DNA of 64,000 bases from JACPLR01 sp041649295 (GCA_041649295.1 JBAZNI010000001.1:62001-126000), one strand, 5' to 3'. Positions 40,560-49,804 are shown, counted from the stretch's first letter. The notes: generated by a model not told the origin, from the letters alone. A program made the numbers and translations.

Positions 40560-40790
40560 TTATTTGATATTTAACTCAATAGAATTTATTAAAAAATCTG
40601 AATCAAGAGAATCTTTAAGTATCTTTGAAACTCTTGTGATTGCACCAGTTTGAACACTATCGCGATTATCATTTTGGGCGACATCTATCTTATAATAGGC
40701 CCCGGGTTTTGCTTCTAAAACAATTCCTCTCTTTAAGTCACCTACACAAATTTCGCTTTTGTCATTTAATCTATAAGCTTTTATTAACAT
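40560..40790 (-). CDS. Small unknown protein
   Basis: 76 residues (MLIKAYRLNDKSEICVGDLK start). It looks like a small beta barrel (GIVLEAKPGAYYKIDVAQND). I chose the ATG at 40790, since the longer frame to 40886 contains AT-rich TATA-like sequence and overlaps the next gene. No family recognised. Confidence 0.45.
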   Translation of the reverse strand: MLIKAYRLNDKSEICVGDLKRGIVLEAKPGAYYKIDVAQNDNRDSVQTGAITRVSKILKDSLDSDFLINSIELNIK

Positions 40791-40863
40791 TTTACTCAAT
40801 GATAAGCTATAAACTCTTATTTTTAAATTTTTATATAGTCTAAATCTGCTTTTTTGTGTTTTA

Positions 40864-41145
40864 TCATCGAGCAGATACAGACTCATTAATTTTTTGAACT
40901 AATCTACCTATTCTATCTTCTAATTGGGCATATGCTGATGCAATTAAAATTCCCGTTTTATCTCTTCTATTAGCTCCAATAAATCTACCATCTCTATCAG
41001 TAACATAAGGTTTTAAATTTTCAATATGTTGTTTTGCATTAAGAAGGTCCTGAATTAAACCTCCTAGACATAGATCAGATGAGGGAGTATAATCATAAAG
41101 ATATTTTCTTGCTTCTTCCAATACCTTTCTTTTATGAAATAACAT
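40864..41145 (-). CDS. Small helical protein of unknown function
   Basis: 93 residues, mainly helical (VLEEARKYLYDYTPSS, LIQDLLNAKQHIENLKPYV, AYAQLEDRIGRLVQKINES). A TATA-like box (minus TTTTTAAAAAGG near 41170) lies about 25 bases upstream, back-to-back with the promoter of the gene at 41206. Function unknown. Confidence 0.5.
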   Translation of the reverse strand: MLFHKRKVLEEARKYLYDYTPSSDLCLGGLIQDLLNAKQHIENLKPYVTDRDGRFIGANRRDKTGILIASAYAQLEDRIGRLVQKINESVSAR

Positions 41146-41205
41146 AAAGAATTTAGCTTTAGGACCTTTTTAAAAATTTATATAATCTTATTATTAACTA
41201 GATTT

Positions 41206-42243
41206 ATGGTTCATAAACAAAAGATATTCATAAAGACATATGGCTGCCAGGCTAACATAAATGACTCAGAGATTATGGCAGCCTTATTTAGCAGAAAGTA
41301 TCAGATTGCTGACAGCGAAAACAGCGCAGATATAATCTTTATTAATTCCTGCGCTGTCAAAAACAAAACACAGTCAAAAATACTAGATTATATTAAAAAA
41401 CACAAAGACAAAAAAATAATTGTTGGAGGGTGTTTAGTAAAAACATTGGATATTAAAAAACAATTTCCAAAAGTAAAAACAATTGATACAATAAATCTCC
41501 AAAGATTAGGAAAAGAGTTAATACGAAATAAGAAAAACATAGCAATTATCCAGATTTCTCAAGGATGCATGAATAACTGCACTTATTGTGCAACAAGATT
41601 AGCAAAAGGAAAACTAAAATCTTATCCTATTAAAAAAATAAAACTTGAATTAAAAAAAGCAGTTGATGAAGAAATAAAAACAATTTACATTACTAGCCAA
41701 GATAACGGGTGTTATGGAAAAGACACAGAAACAAATTTAGTTGAATTATTAAGAGAATTGATAAAAGTAGAAAGAGACTATAAAATTAGAATAGGCATGT
41801 CTAACCCTCAATATGTTGTGAAATATTTAGATGAATTATTATCAGTTATGGAAAATAAAAAAATAATAAAATTCCTGCATATTCCTGTTCAGTCAGGAAG
41901 CAATAAAGTTTTAAAAGATATGAAAAGAGGGCATAGCTCAGAAGATTTTGTAATAATAGTAAATAAATTTAGGAAAAAATTTCCAAGGCAAAAATTCCCG
42001 GACTCAACAATAGCAACAGATATTATTGTAGGATATCCAACTGAAACAGAAGATGATTTTCAAAAAACATTAAATTTAATAAAAAACACTAAACCTGAAG
42101 TATTAAATATCTCTGCATTTTCCAGCAGAGCAGGAACTCCTGCCTCAAGGTTAAAACAACTCTCAAGTGAAATAATAAAACAAAGAACTAAAAAGTTAAA
42201 TGATATTTATAGGGAATATAGAAAGGAGTTAAAGGGTAGTTAA
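41206..42243 (+). CDS. Radical SAM tRNA methylthiotransferase (MtaB/CDKAL1 type), without TRAM domain
   Basis: 345 residues. N-terminal MTTase domain with the first Fe-S Cys set (KTYGCQANINDSE, FINSCAVKNKTQ, VGGCLVK), then the radical SAM motif ISQGCMNNCTYCATRLAKGK and the HIPVQSGSNKVLKDMKRGHS segment. It adds a methylthio group to t6A37 of tRNAs in this subfamily. The usual C-terminal TRAM RNA-binding domain (~60 residues) is missing: the chain stops soon after INDIYREYRKELKG-like residues, so it may rely on another protein or simply be a short lineage form. Confidence 0.88.
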   Translation: MVHKQKIFIKTYGCQANINDSEIMAALFSRKYQIADSENSADIIFINSCAVKNKTQSKILDYIKKHKDKKIIVGGCLVKTLDIKKQFPKVKTIDTINLQRLGKELIRNKKNIAIIQISQGCMNNCTYCATRLAKGKLKSYPIKKIKLELKKAVDEEIKTIYITSQDNGCYGKDTETNLVELLRELIKVERDYKIRIGMSNPQYVVKYLDELLSVMENKKIIKFLHIPVQSGSNKVLKDMKRGHSSEDFVIIVNKFRKKFPRQKFPDSTIATDIIVGYPTETEDDFQKTLNLIKNTKPEVLNISAFSSRAGTPASRLKQLSSEIIKQRTKKLNDIYREYRKELKGS

Positions 42244-42489
42244 AAATATCTCTAATTCCGGAGGAGTTAGACCTGTTCTAATATTTAGAGGAACTACTTT
42301 TTTATAATGTTCTGCAGTTAATCTTAAACTTTCTTTAGCTTCTTCTATAAGAATATCCACCCCCGCATGTTCTTCTTCTGTATGGACAAATGTTTTTCTT
42401 TTTTGCATTTCTTGGAATAATGTAAATTCTTTTATAAGATCTCCATAAGCCATTGCAATAATTATTGTGCTATCACGATTATATTCCAT
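42229..42489 (-). CDS. Unknown 86-residue protein
   Basis: Helical, charged (LIKEFTLFQEMQKRKTFVHT, then DILIEEAKESLRLTAEHYKK). Its 3' end overlaps the end of the methylthiotransferase gene by 15 bases and it is divergent from the U32 peptidase gene. No family recognised. Confidence 0.5.
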   Translation of the reverse strand: MEYNRDSTIIIAMAYGDLIKEFTLFQEMQKRKTFVHTEEEHAGVDILIEEAKESLRLTAEHYKKVVPLNIRTGLTPPELEIFLTTL

Positions 42490-42549
42490 AAATCTTCTTA
42501 ACCGAGTATATTTTTAAATATTTATATACTAATTCTTATAACAAAATAT

Positions 42550-43809
42550 ATGGAAATTAGAATGATAAAAAAACCAAACTTAATGTCACCAGTCGGTAAT
42601 TTTGAAAGCTTAGCAGCTGCTATAAAAGCAGGTGCTGACAGTGTTTATTTTGGCGTCGGAAAACTAAACATGCGTTCGCGCTCATCGATTAATTTTACAT
42701 TAAAAGATTTGGAAAAAATTGTTAAAACATGCAAAAAAGCAGGTGTCAAAACATACCTTACTTTAAACACAGTTATGTATGACGAAGATTTAAGTGAAAT
42801 AAAAAAAATATGCGATGCTGCGAAAAAATCTGGAATTGATGCTGTAATTGCAACAGACATAGCAGTAATTGAATATTGCAATAAAATTAAATTAAGTGTT
42901 CACATGTCAACTCAGACAAATATATCAAATATCGACGCTGTTAAGTTTTATTCTAAATATGCTGATGTAATTGTTTTAGCGCGAGAATTAAATTTAGAAC
43001 AAATTGCTAAAATAATAAATCAAATTAAAAAAGAAAAAATAAAAGGCAAAAATGGCGAGCTCATAAAAATAGAAATCTTTATCCATGGCGCAATGTGCGT
43101 TTCTATATCTGGAAAATGCTCTATGTCTTTAGCTTTGTATAATAAAAGTGCTAATAGAGGTGAGTGCCTGCAGACATGCCGTCGTAAATTTTTAGTAAAA
43201 GACAAAGAAACAGGAGATGAATTAGAAATTGACAACGAATATATTATGTCTCCTAAAGATTTGTGCACTATAAGATTTTTAGACAAATTAATTGAAGCAG
43301 GAGTTGATGTTTTTAAAATAGAAGGCAGAGGAAGAAGTGCAGATTATGTTTACAAAGTTGTTTCTGCTTATAGAAAAGCAATTGATGAATATTTTAATAA
43401 AACTTTGACTAAAGAAAAAATAAAAGATTATGAAAAAGAATTATCGACTGTATTTAACAGAGGTTTCTGGCACGGAGGATATTATTTAGGAAATAAACTG
43501 GGTGAGTGGAGTGGCAGTTATGGAAGCAAAGCAGAAATTGAAAAGCATTTTATAGGTATTGTAAAACATTATTTTCCAAAAGCAAAAATAGCAGAGTTAG
43601 AAATGCAAAAAGAATCTTTGAAAATTGGAGATGAAATTTTAATAACCGGAGATGTAACTGGAGTTATTAACTGCAAAATAACCAGTATTTACAAAAATGA
43701 AAAGCCGGTAAATTCTGTAAAAAAATCTGATGAAGATGTTACAATTAAAGTTCCTGAAAAAGTCAGAAAAAATGATAAGATTTATGTTTTGAAGAGGAGA
43801 AAAGAATAA
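42550..43809 (+). CDS. Peptidase U32 family protein
   Basis: 419 residues. The start NLMSPVGNFESLAAAIKAGA, then ADSVYFGVGKLNMRSRS, the signature EIFIHGAMCVSISGKCSMSL and GECLQTCRRKF are hallmarks of U32 proteins; several bacterial members (RlhA, TrhP) act in RNA hydroxylation with a Cys-bound Fe-S cluster. The C-terminal ~80 residues form a small beta barrel (GDEILITGDVTGVINCKI). The protease label is historical. TATA-like sequence (ttaaatatttatata) lies about 25 bases upstream. Confidence 0.9.
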   Translation: MEIRMIKKPNLMSPVGNFESLAAAIKAGADSVYFGVGKLNMRSRSSINFTLKDLEKIVKTCKKAGVKTYLTLNTVMYDEDLSEIKKICDAAKKSGIDAVIATDIAVIEYCNKIKLSVHMSTQTNISNIDAVKFYSKYADVIVLARELNLEQIAKIINQIKKEKIKGKNGELIKIEIFIHGAMCVSISGKCSMSLALYNKSANRGECLQTCRRKFLVKDKETGDELEIDNEYIMSPKDLCTIRFLDKLIEAGVDVFKIEGRGRSADYVYKVVSAYRKAIDEYFNKTLTKEKIKDYEKELSTVFNRGFWHGGYYLGNKLGEWSGSYGSKAEIEKHFIGIVKHYFPKAKIAELEMQKESLKIGDEILITGDVTGVINCKITSIYKNEKPVNSVKKSDEDVTIKVPEKVRKNDKIYVLKRRKE

Positions 43810-43894
43810 GATTAATGTGAATAAAAATTTGTTGTTCTTTAAGCATGTGAGCTAGTTGATAGTAGAATAAAATTATATTAAATGTATCAAAACA

Positions 43895-43915
43895 AAACGA
43901 GTAGACATGGTTTCC
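43895..43915. other. 23S processing stem, 3' strand
   Basis: These 21 bases are a perfect inverted repeat of 48376-48396 on the other side of the 23S gene (core CGAGTAGACATGG / CCATGTCTACTCG). In archaeal pre-rRNA such long stems bring the ends together and carry a bulge-helix-bulge site cut by the splicing endonuclease. Confidence 0.85.
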
Positions 43916-44208
43916 TTATAGATTTAAATTGTAGCTTTTAGTAACTGCAGACTGAACACGTCGCCGAAGCTTCGTGCTTACATCTCAGTTCTATCAACGT
44001 CCTCTTCTTGGACGGCCTAAATTGTCTCGTTTTGCGGATGGCTTCGTGCTTAGATGCTTTCAGCACTTATCCATACAATGCGTAGCTGCTCGGCATGCTC
44101 ATAACAACCGATACACCAGAGGCATCCAAGTACCGTTCCTCTCGTACTAGATACTCGTTCCACTCAGACAATAACACACCTAGTAGATATCATACAAACT
44201 GTCTCACG

Positions 44209-44972
44209 TATATTTTTCCACTTTTTCAAGTTGGTATGGACTATACCTTCATCCTTACTTTTTGTAAGGAGATCGACGTCTTAGCCATCTTTTGCAAGAT
44301 GACTCTTGAGCTAAACTCTCAGTCTCTACGGGGATAAAGATTTATTTACCACTTCATAAGTTAATTTTCTTTTCTTAGAATAGTTAAGTTCTTTGAACTT
44401 ATCTACAAGCTTACAAATATCTAGAAAATCTTCATCAGATTTTTTATTATCTAATTTATTTAAGATTTCTAAACCAAGTTTTACTTGTCTTTTCTTTAAC
44501 TTTATATATGGTTGCAGAAGTATCAAAATTTTATGAACTTCTTTTGGTTCAACAATAGTATAATCGCTAATTCCTGTTTTACGATGACGAATACATCCAT
44601 TCTCAAATATATTTTTAAGCCATTCTAAAATCTCTTTATATTCTGTTTTTTGATAAAATGCTACTGAGCTTCTTATCTGAAACTTTTGTTTATAATCTGG
44701 CCTTGAAACTATCTGAAAGAAAATGCTTCCATCTCCATCTAAGAATCCTGCGATATATGCAAGTGTTGTTTCATCTGCAAATCTCATCTTCCCTCGGTAT
44801 TACCATGCTTTATCTGTTTTTAATCTTTTATTTTAATCCTAAAAGGACAAATAAGTTTAGGTTTCACCGATATGAGTCGATTTTATTTTTCATAACATTA
44901 CTGCTATGCAACGCCGTGTTTTGTGTTAACTCCATATTTCTATATTCACATGGGTCTGCTGGTTTTGTGTTG
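44209..44972 (-). other. Group I-like intron 1 in 23S (near E. coli position 2600)
   Basis: It interrupts the universal GAACGT|CGTGAGACAG of the peptidyl-transferase region. The minus strand has group I core motifs near its 3' end: R-like GTAGAGACTGAGAG and S-like GAAGGTATAGTCC, which can pair as P7. An internal guide CACG-GCGTT near the 5' side can pair with the 5' exon end AACGT (P1, with U-G at the junction) and with the 3' exon start CGTG (P10). The intron would end in A rather than the expected terminal G, so the boundary or class needs care. It encodes a LAGLIDADG protein. Confidence 0.75.
44326..44787 (-). CDS. LAGLIDADG homing endonuclease in 23S intron 1
   Basis: 153 residues with one LAGLIDADG motif near the N-terminus (LAYIAGFLDGDGSIFFQIV), where the Asp residues bind metal, so it should act as a homodimer like I-CreI (163 residues). 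RSSVAFYQKTEYKEILEWLK and IVEPKEVHKILILLQPYIKLK match the family's beta-saddle and helices. It would cut intron-free 23S genes to spread the intron. A TAA/TGA-bounded frame fully inside the intron, with no obvious promoter; it may be expressed from the pre-rRNA. Confidence 0.88.
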   Translation of the reverse strand: MRFADETTLAYIAGFLDGDGSIFFQIVSRPDYKQKFQIRSSVAFYQKTEYKEILEWLKNIFENGCIRHRKTGISDYTIVEPKEVHKILILLQPYIKLKKRQVKLGLEILNKLDNKKSDEDFLDICKLVDKFKELNYSKKRKLTYEVVNKSLSP

Positions 44973-45629
44973 ACGTTCTTAACCCAGCTAACGATCCCTT
45001 TTAATATGTGAACTCCAGCACCCTTGGTAGCTTATGCACTACCAGGTTAGGAAGAGCCGACAGCGATGTACCAAACCGCCCCGTCAATACGGACTATCGG
45101 GGGCGACAAGCCTGTTATCCTTGGGGTACCTTTTCTGTCACATTCGGAATCTATTAAGAATTCTCGAAGGTTCGCTAGAACCAGCTTTCGCTTCTGCATT
45201 TCTTGCTTTTCGAAATACAGTTAGATGAGCTTTTGCTCTTACACTCGACTCCAGATTTCCACCCTGGATGAGCTCATCTTTGTGCCCTGTAGATAGATTT
45301 TCTACAGGGTGCCGCCCCAGCCAAACTGCCCACAAGCTGCTGTTCTCTCAAGAGAGTAAGTGGTTCCTTAATTGGTAAGTAGTATTACACTGTTGCTCCA
45401 CATCTACCGAAGTAAATGTCTCGACGCTCCTACCTATTCTATGTATCAATCAAAAAATCACAACAACATGCTGCAGTAAAGGTCCACAAGGTCTTAGCTT
45501 CCCACTAGGCATCACCGGCCTTTTCACCGGTTAATGATTTCAGAAGGTTCTGGTTAGGGACAGCGACCACCTCGTTAAACCATTCATGCAAGTCGCCATT
45601 CAGACGACAAGGTATTACGCTACCTTAAG

Positions 45630-46461
45630 CAAACTGTTACTTTTATAACCTTGAATTATTCAAGGCGGGTTTGCGCGAGCAAACCTCTATATGTCTCCAT
45701 ATAGATCGGACTATATCATCACAAATTGCAATTTAGTTTTGTGTTTGGCGTATAGTCTCTGAGGATTCTAGAATTAAAATTATTTTGTTTTTTTAGTTTC
45801 ATCTAAAAAACATTTTGAAAGCAATCTATCTAATGAATCATCAATTGCTATTTGTATGAATTCCTCTGGAGGAACTGCATAAAAATCCATCTTAGATTTA
45901 CTCGATGTAAAAATAGGTATTCCAGATTCAAACACTTTTGCTATTGGAATCCACAACCAAGTTTTATAATCAAATTCTTCATTTGATAAAACATACCAAA
46001 TACTCAAACTAAATTTTCTTTGAATTGAAGAATAATTTTTTGTTTCTTCACTATCTATTGGATATGTTTTATATTCAGAACTTAATTTTTTGTATTTTAC
46101 ATCAACAAAAATAAATCCTAAATTTGGAATTAAAATTAAAAAATCAGGACGTTTTCCACTGAAATATTTTTTAAAAGCAAAAGATAATGTTTGAGTATCT
46201 TGTTGCAAATATAGATATGGTATATTATGTCTGTCTAGCCATTCTCTAAATTTTATTTCAGCTTCATTTCCTTTTTTCTTATTTTCTTCCTCTATCTGAT
46301 TCATTTTAGATTAAGGTTGGCTTTACTTATAATTTTTTCTATTCTAGTCTTTCCTGCGGATTGTCCTTATCTTTTAAATTTTTACTATTGATAAACAATT
46401 AGTACCAAAAGCTTAACAGGATTTTCCCGCATACAGCCAAATTTAAACGCCCCCTAAATTG
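45630..46461 (-). other. Group I intron 2 in 23S (I-CeuI-type site, E. coli 1923-1931 region)
   Basis: It splits the exon GACCCT|CTTAAGGTAGCG. The last intron base is G (45630), as group I introns require; the 5' exon ends in T and pairs with an internal guide (GGGGG) a few bases into the intron. Core motifs are clear: R-like TCAGAGACTATACG and S-like GATATAGTCCGA, which pair as P7. Several GC hairpins follow (GGTTTGC-tcgc-GCAAACC; CCTTGAAT-aa-TTCAAGG). Length 832 bases, with a PD-(D/E)XK gene inside. Confidence 0.85.
45780..46304 (-). CDS. PD-(D/E)XK nuclease-like protein in 23S group I intron 2
   Basis: 174 residues. KKGNEAEIKFREWLDRHNIP gives a helix with a Glu, then GKRPDFLILIP and GFIFVDVKYKKL form the P-D ... 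D-x-K core of the PD-(D/E)XK fold. The remainder is Ser/Lys-rich with YAVPPEEFIQIAIDDSLD near the end. Intron location and nuclease fold suggest a homing endonuclease. The well-known precedent for this fold in a group I intron is I-Ssp6803I of a cyanobacterial tRNA gene; archaeal rRNA introns normally encode LAGLIDADG enzymes. It could also be a passenger nuclease. Confidence 0.78.
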   Translation of the reverse strand: MNQIEEENKKKGNEAEIKFREWLDRHNIPYLYLQQDTQTLSFAFKKYFSGKRPDFLILIPNLGFIFVDVKYKKLSSEYKTYPIDSEETKNYSSIQRKFSLSIWYVLSNEEFDYKTWLWIPIAKVFESGIPIFTSSKSKMDFYAVPPEEFIQIAIDDSLDRLLSKCFLDETKKTK

Positions 46462-48375
46462 AGGGTCATAGTTACCCCCGCCGTTTGATGGGCATTAGCC
46501 CCCTTGAAAAGAGGTTTCAGACACCACCACTGGACAGGTCTCACCGATTATACAAGTCCTTTCGGATTAGCAATCGGCTACGTTTTTGATAAACAGTCGG
46601 GCAGTCCTTGTTACTTAGATCTACATATGCCTTCTAATATCAAAGACAAATATAGACACCCTTTATACCGAAGATACAGGGCCAATGTGCCGAATTCCCT
46701 TAACCAGTTTATCCCTTACAGGTCTTAGCCTTCTCAGCTAGGGCACCAGTGCTAGATCTAGGTACAGCTATGCACTTTCTATTTATAGAACTTTTCACTG
46801 GCTCCGGGAATCAGGGGTTTTAGTTAAGATATTCATTTGCATCTTAGCATTATGCTCAACAAATTTCTATCTTAAATTCGCTTTCGCGACTCCACTTATC
46901 CAGAAGCAATTCCATAACATAACAAAAGCACAAAGTTCAGGAATATTAACCTGATTTCCATCGAAGTGCTCAATTAAGACACTCCTTAGGTACTGACTAA
47001 CCCTTGGCTAACGTATATTGCCAAGGAAACCGTGCCCTTACGACCTTTTCCATTCTCAGGAAAATTTGATCCTACTCCAGCCAGGATTTTCATTGCTTTT
47101 TGTTCCACACACTCTTTCGAGAATGCTTCTGCACAAAAAGCACGCCAGTTTACCAGAACACTCATCTGAGTGCCTCTATGGTATCGGTAGTATGCTTAGC
47201 CCCGTCCATTTTCAGGGCCAAAAACCTCGATAGGTGAGCTGTTACGCTTTCTTTAAAGGGTGGCTGCTTCTGTGCCTACCTCCCCACTGTCTCAGGTTTA
47301 AGACACCTTTTGATACACTTAGCATACATTAGGGACCTTAACCATAGTCTCCCTTGTTCGGGTCTCGGAACAGGACCTTACGCCCTGCCCCCGTTTCTTA
47401 TTTTAAGCAGTATACAAATTCTGAGTTGGAAAGAGTTCCGTAGCATAATGCTCTGCAAACTCAATCCGTACTTTACCTCGTATACAAACAAAATAAGGCT
47501 ATACTAAGGCATATTTCAACTGGAACCAGCCATCGCCAGATTAGATAGGCTTTTCACCCCTAATCACAAGTCATCCAAGTACATGCACATAACACCGGTT
47601 CAGGCCTCCATCCTTATTTCTAAGAACTTCGCCTTGCTCATGATTAGATCATCTGGCTTCGGGTCAATCCTCTGTGACTAAACGCCCTTTCAGACTCGCT
47701 TTCGCTTTGGCTACCAAATGTTAACCTCGCCACAAAAAATAACTCCCTGGCCCATTTTTCGAAACGTACGTTACAACACCTTAATGCCGTAACAAACCGT
47801 GACTGTTAGATTTCAAGTCTTTTAACTCTCTGCCAAGAGTACTTTTCAGCTTTCCCTCGCGGTACTAGTACGCTATCGGACTTAAGTTAATATTTAGGGT
47901 TCGGAATTAATCTTCCGGTATTCAGACCTCCAATTCGGGAAGCCCTACTCTTTTAAGAAACACCATATATTTTTATCTACGGGACTATCACCCTGTATTG
48001 TGCAACTTTCCAGAAACTTCAATAAAAATACTTAGGCATTGATTCTCACCACATCTCTATCTCTCTTTCGAAAGAAGATTCAGTTTGCCCTCTACCCTTT
48101 TCACTCGCTGTTACTAAGGGTATCGCTTTTGCTTTCTTTTCCTGCAGGTACTAAGATGTTTCAATTCCCTGCGTATGCCTGCTTCTCAGCATTCTCCGAA
48201 GAGAATGTAGAATCACATTAGGAGATCCCAAGATCAAAGTTCGCATGCAACTCCCTTGGGCTTTTCGCAGCTTGCCACGTCCTTCATCGCAACTTAAGCC
48301 AAGCTATCTGTCTAACAGCCTGTAAAATCAAATCTAAAGATATCATTAATAGATTTCTCTATCAAGATACCTATG

Positions 48376-48396
48376 GGAAACCATGTCTACTCGTTT
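48376..48396. other. 23S processing stem, 5' strand
   Basis: Perfect 21-base inverted repeat of 43895-43915; see that entry. It lies about 30 bases before the mature 5' end. Confidence 0.85.
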
Positions 48397-48610
48397 CATT
48401 GACTATGAAAACTACTAGTTTTAATTAACTAATAATTTTTTAATTTATGTCTCAACTCCCCCCTCTAAATTTTTAAAGAGGTTCATATATTTCGACTAAT
48501 TTACCGTCGATAAATAGCAACCAGAATTAATCCATAGAGCTCTCTAAATTTAGAAAACTCTTATATGAATATCTGCTGATTACCATTTGATAAGATAGTT
48601 AGAAAAAAGA

Positions 48611-48622
48611 GGTTTAAAAAGG
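48611..48622 (-). promoter_or_regulatory. Promoter of the 23S gene
   Basis: The plus strand reads ggtttaaaaagg, i.e. CCTTTTTAAACC on the minus strand, an archaeal BRE/TATA-like element like that of the 16S gene (52945). It implies that 23S is transcribed separately from 16S with a leader of about 200 bases. The DNA between here and the processing stem (48397-48610) holds only AT-rich dyads. Confidence 0.6.
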
Positions 48623-48753
48623 TTGCTGTCGTGTTTCTCTGGTGCATTAAGTGGTCTTAAAATTAGAAGAAGGAGAAAGTTTTTTAAATAACAATATGGT
48701 ATAATTTTATGAGGTGGTAGTGCCTCAGACACTAATTCTGAGAGAGTGAAAAA

Positions 48754-49125
48754 ATGAAAAGAAGAATAGAATTAACTGAAGTATTATCAAACAGCAATTA
48801 CAACAATTGTACGATTCGTATTTATAAAGAAGGAGAGGATTATCCTTGTTCTGCATCAGATGAATTTTGCTTATGGAAAATAGATAATCATTATGTATTA
48901 CAAATGCACTTAAAGTTAAGTCGTAATGTTCAAGGTTATTTTGAATGTTTGCCCGAAGTTTTTGGAGTATCTGATACGCTTGATGAAGCTCAAAAAAGGT
49001 TGCATGAAAAATCTAAATTAACTGCAGAAAAATTAGCTGAATATCTTCGTTTATATGGAGATATAATAGAATTAGTTGATAATACAAAATTTGCACCTGA
49101 AAGATTGCCAAGAGGGGGAAAGTAG
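48754..49125 (+). CDS. Unknown 123-residue protein in the 16S-23S spacer, antisense to the rRNA
   Basis: MKRRIELTEVLSNSNYNNCT start, a beta-rich middle (FCLWKIDNHYVLQMHLKLSR) and a helical C-terminus (LTAEKLAEYLRLYGDIIELV); the layout suggests a small beta-alpha domain. It is the only plus-strand gene in the spacer. A hairpin CTCAG-acactaatt-CTGAG and a GAGAG sequence lie just before the ATG, and a TATA-like tttaaataa lies about 65 bases upstream. No family recognised. Confidence 0.55.
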   Translation: MKRRIELTEVLSNSNYNNCTIRIYKEGEDYPCSASDEFCLWKIDNHYVLQMHLKLSRNVQGYFECLPEVFGVSDTLDEAQKRLHEKSKLTAEKLAEYLRLYGDIIELVDNTKFAPERLPRGGK

Positions 49126-49338
49126 AAATTCAATTAAAACTTTTATTAATCAATTCTAACCACCCATTCTCACTTTCAAATAAAATTATAATATATTTCA
49201 TAACCCTTCATTAAATTCTATTAAATAATTCTTTACATTATCACTTGAAGAAAATATCTTCTTTGCAGTATCCAAATCTATACTATTTAAAATATTCATA
49301 AAAGAGTTAAGGAATTACGACTTTTAACCCTTTCTACC

Positions 49339-49368
49339 AACCGACAACGCACTAGAGAACTGTCGGTT
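49339..49368 (-). terminator. Hairpin at the end of the 49367 gene
   Basis: AACCGACA and TGTCGGTT form a perfect 8-bp stem overlapping the TAA stop of the small gene at 49367. It could terminate or protect that transcript. Confidence 0.4.
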
Positions 49369-49624
49369 AAAACATTTCAGTTGTTTTATCACAATTCATT
49401 TCACATCCAACGTAATACATTAATGGTGCTATGAGAATTTTATCTGAAGATATAATTGCTCTGCTTATATCATAGTATCCTGCTTTTTCAGCAATTATAT
49501 AACCCACCTTTCCTAAAGTAAAAGCTATTGTCACCCCATCTTTTTTTTCAGTAATTCTTTTTCTTGAAACTTCTATTAAATGTTTTCTTTTATTGCCGTC
49601 ATCGTCGTGATTTGTATCTTTCAT
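49367..49624 (-). CDS. Unknown 85-residue protein in the rRNA spacer
   Basis: Hydrophilic N-terminus (MKDTNHDDDGNKRKHLIEVS) and a central VTIAFTLGKVGYIIAEKAGY that could be a beta sheet. No family recognised. A TATA-like aaatatttgtgtttaaaaagg lies upstream on the plus strand. Its stop lies in a hairpin. Confidence 0.45.
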   Translation of the reverse strand: MKDTNHDDDGNKRKHLIEVSRKRITEKKDGVTIAFTLGKVGYIIAEKAGYYDISRAIISSDKILIAPLMYYVGCEMNCDKTTEMF

Positions 49625-49663
49625 ATTATTTTAGAAATATTTGTGTTTAAAAAGGTTTATTTA

Positions 49664-49758
49664 TATGGACCTGCCGGCGGAAAAATTAGGAAAATTTTAG
49701 TGCCGTCAGTTCCTATCAACTTCGCTTCGCTCAGTTGATTAAATGGACCTGCCGGGAA
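49664..49758 (-). repeat. 95-bp repeat derived from the tRNA-Ala 3' end, copy 1
   Basis: Identical over 95 bases to 50103-50197. On the minus strand it begins with TTCCCGGCAGGTCCA (the tRNA-Ala T arm and acceptor end), contains a hairpin ATCAACT-gagcgaagcga-AGTTGAT, and ends with a second tRNA 3' end, GCCGGCAGGTCCATA. Two tRNA 3' ends therefore bracket about 65 bases of unrelated DNA. Confidence 0.85.
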
Positions 49759-49804
49759 TTGAACCCCGAGCTCCTCGTTGCAAACAAATATATCCTAAAG
49801 GTAA
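49744..49804 (-). other. tRNA-Ala 3' half joined to the hairpin-repeat arm
   Basis: The minus strand reads TTTGCAACGAGG, then a T arm CGGGG-TTCAATT-CCCGG and CAGGTCCA, i.e. positions ~33-73 of tRNA-Ala(TGC) with some changes against the intact gene at 50291. Upstream of the anticodon loop the sequence switches to GTTACCTTTAGGATATATTTG, which matches hairpin repeat A at 11840. The 5' half of the tRNA is missing. It is either an attachment-site scar or a split-tRNA 3' half; I favour the former. Confidence 0.7.

Larger units (their letters stand above)
43916..48345 (-). rRNA. 23S ribosomal RNA, interrupted by two introns
   Basis: Conserved LSU segments are readable through the reverse strand: the sarcin-ricin loop (plus-strand tcctctcgtacta near 44138), the peptidyl-transferase region (gtctcacg... 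and gacgttcttaaccc), the I-CeuI-type region (plus ctaccttaag and gggtcatagttac) and the 5' domain (plus ccacgtccttcatcgc). Removing introns at 44209-44972 and 45630-46461 leaves about 2.8 kb, normal for an archaeal LSU. Ends are placed by the pairing of TAGATTT with AAATCTA and are approximate. A 21-bp inverted repeat flanks it. Confidence 0.92.

Noticed and set aside
43810..43894. 5S rRNA downstream of 23S
   Set aside because: I found no 5S-like sequence in the short 3' flank before the U32 peptidase gene.
47018..48221. Open frames inside the 23S gene (plus strand)
   Set aside because: They are antisense to conserved rRNA sequence and vary in frame; only the two intron genes are outside rRNA exons.
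49200..49299. 33-residue minus-strand frame (MNILNSIDLDTAKKIF...)
   Set aside because: Plausible composition but no promoter, coupling or recognisable motif; too short to call.
49744..49804. Functional split tRNA-Ala 3' half as in Nanoarchaeum
   Set aside because: An intact tRNA-Ala(TGC) lies 500 bases away, the upstream sequence matches hairpin repeats elsewhere rather than a unique leader, and no matching 5' half was seen. Not fully excluded.
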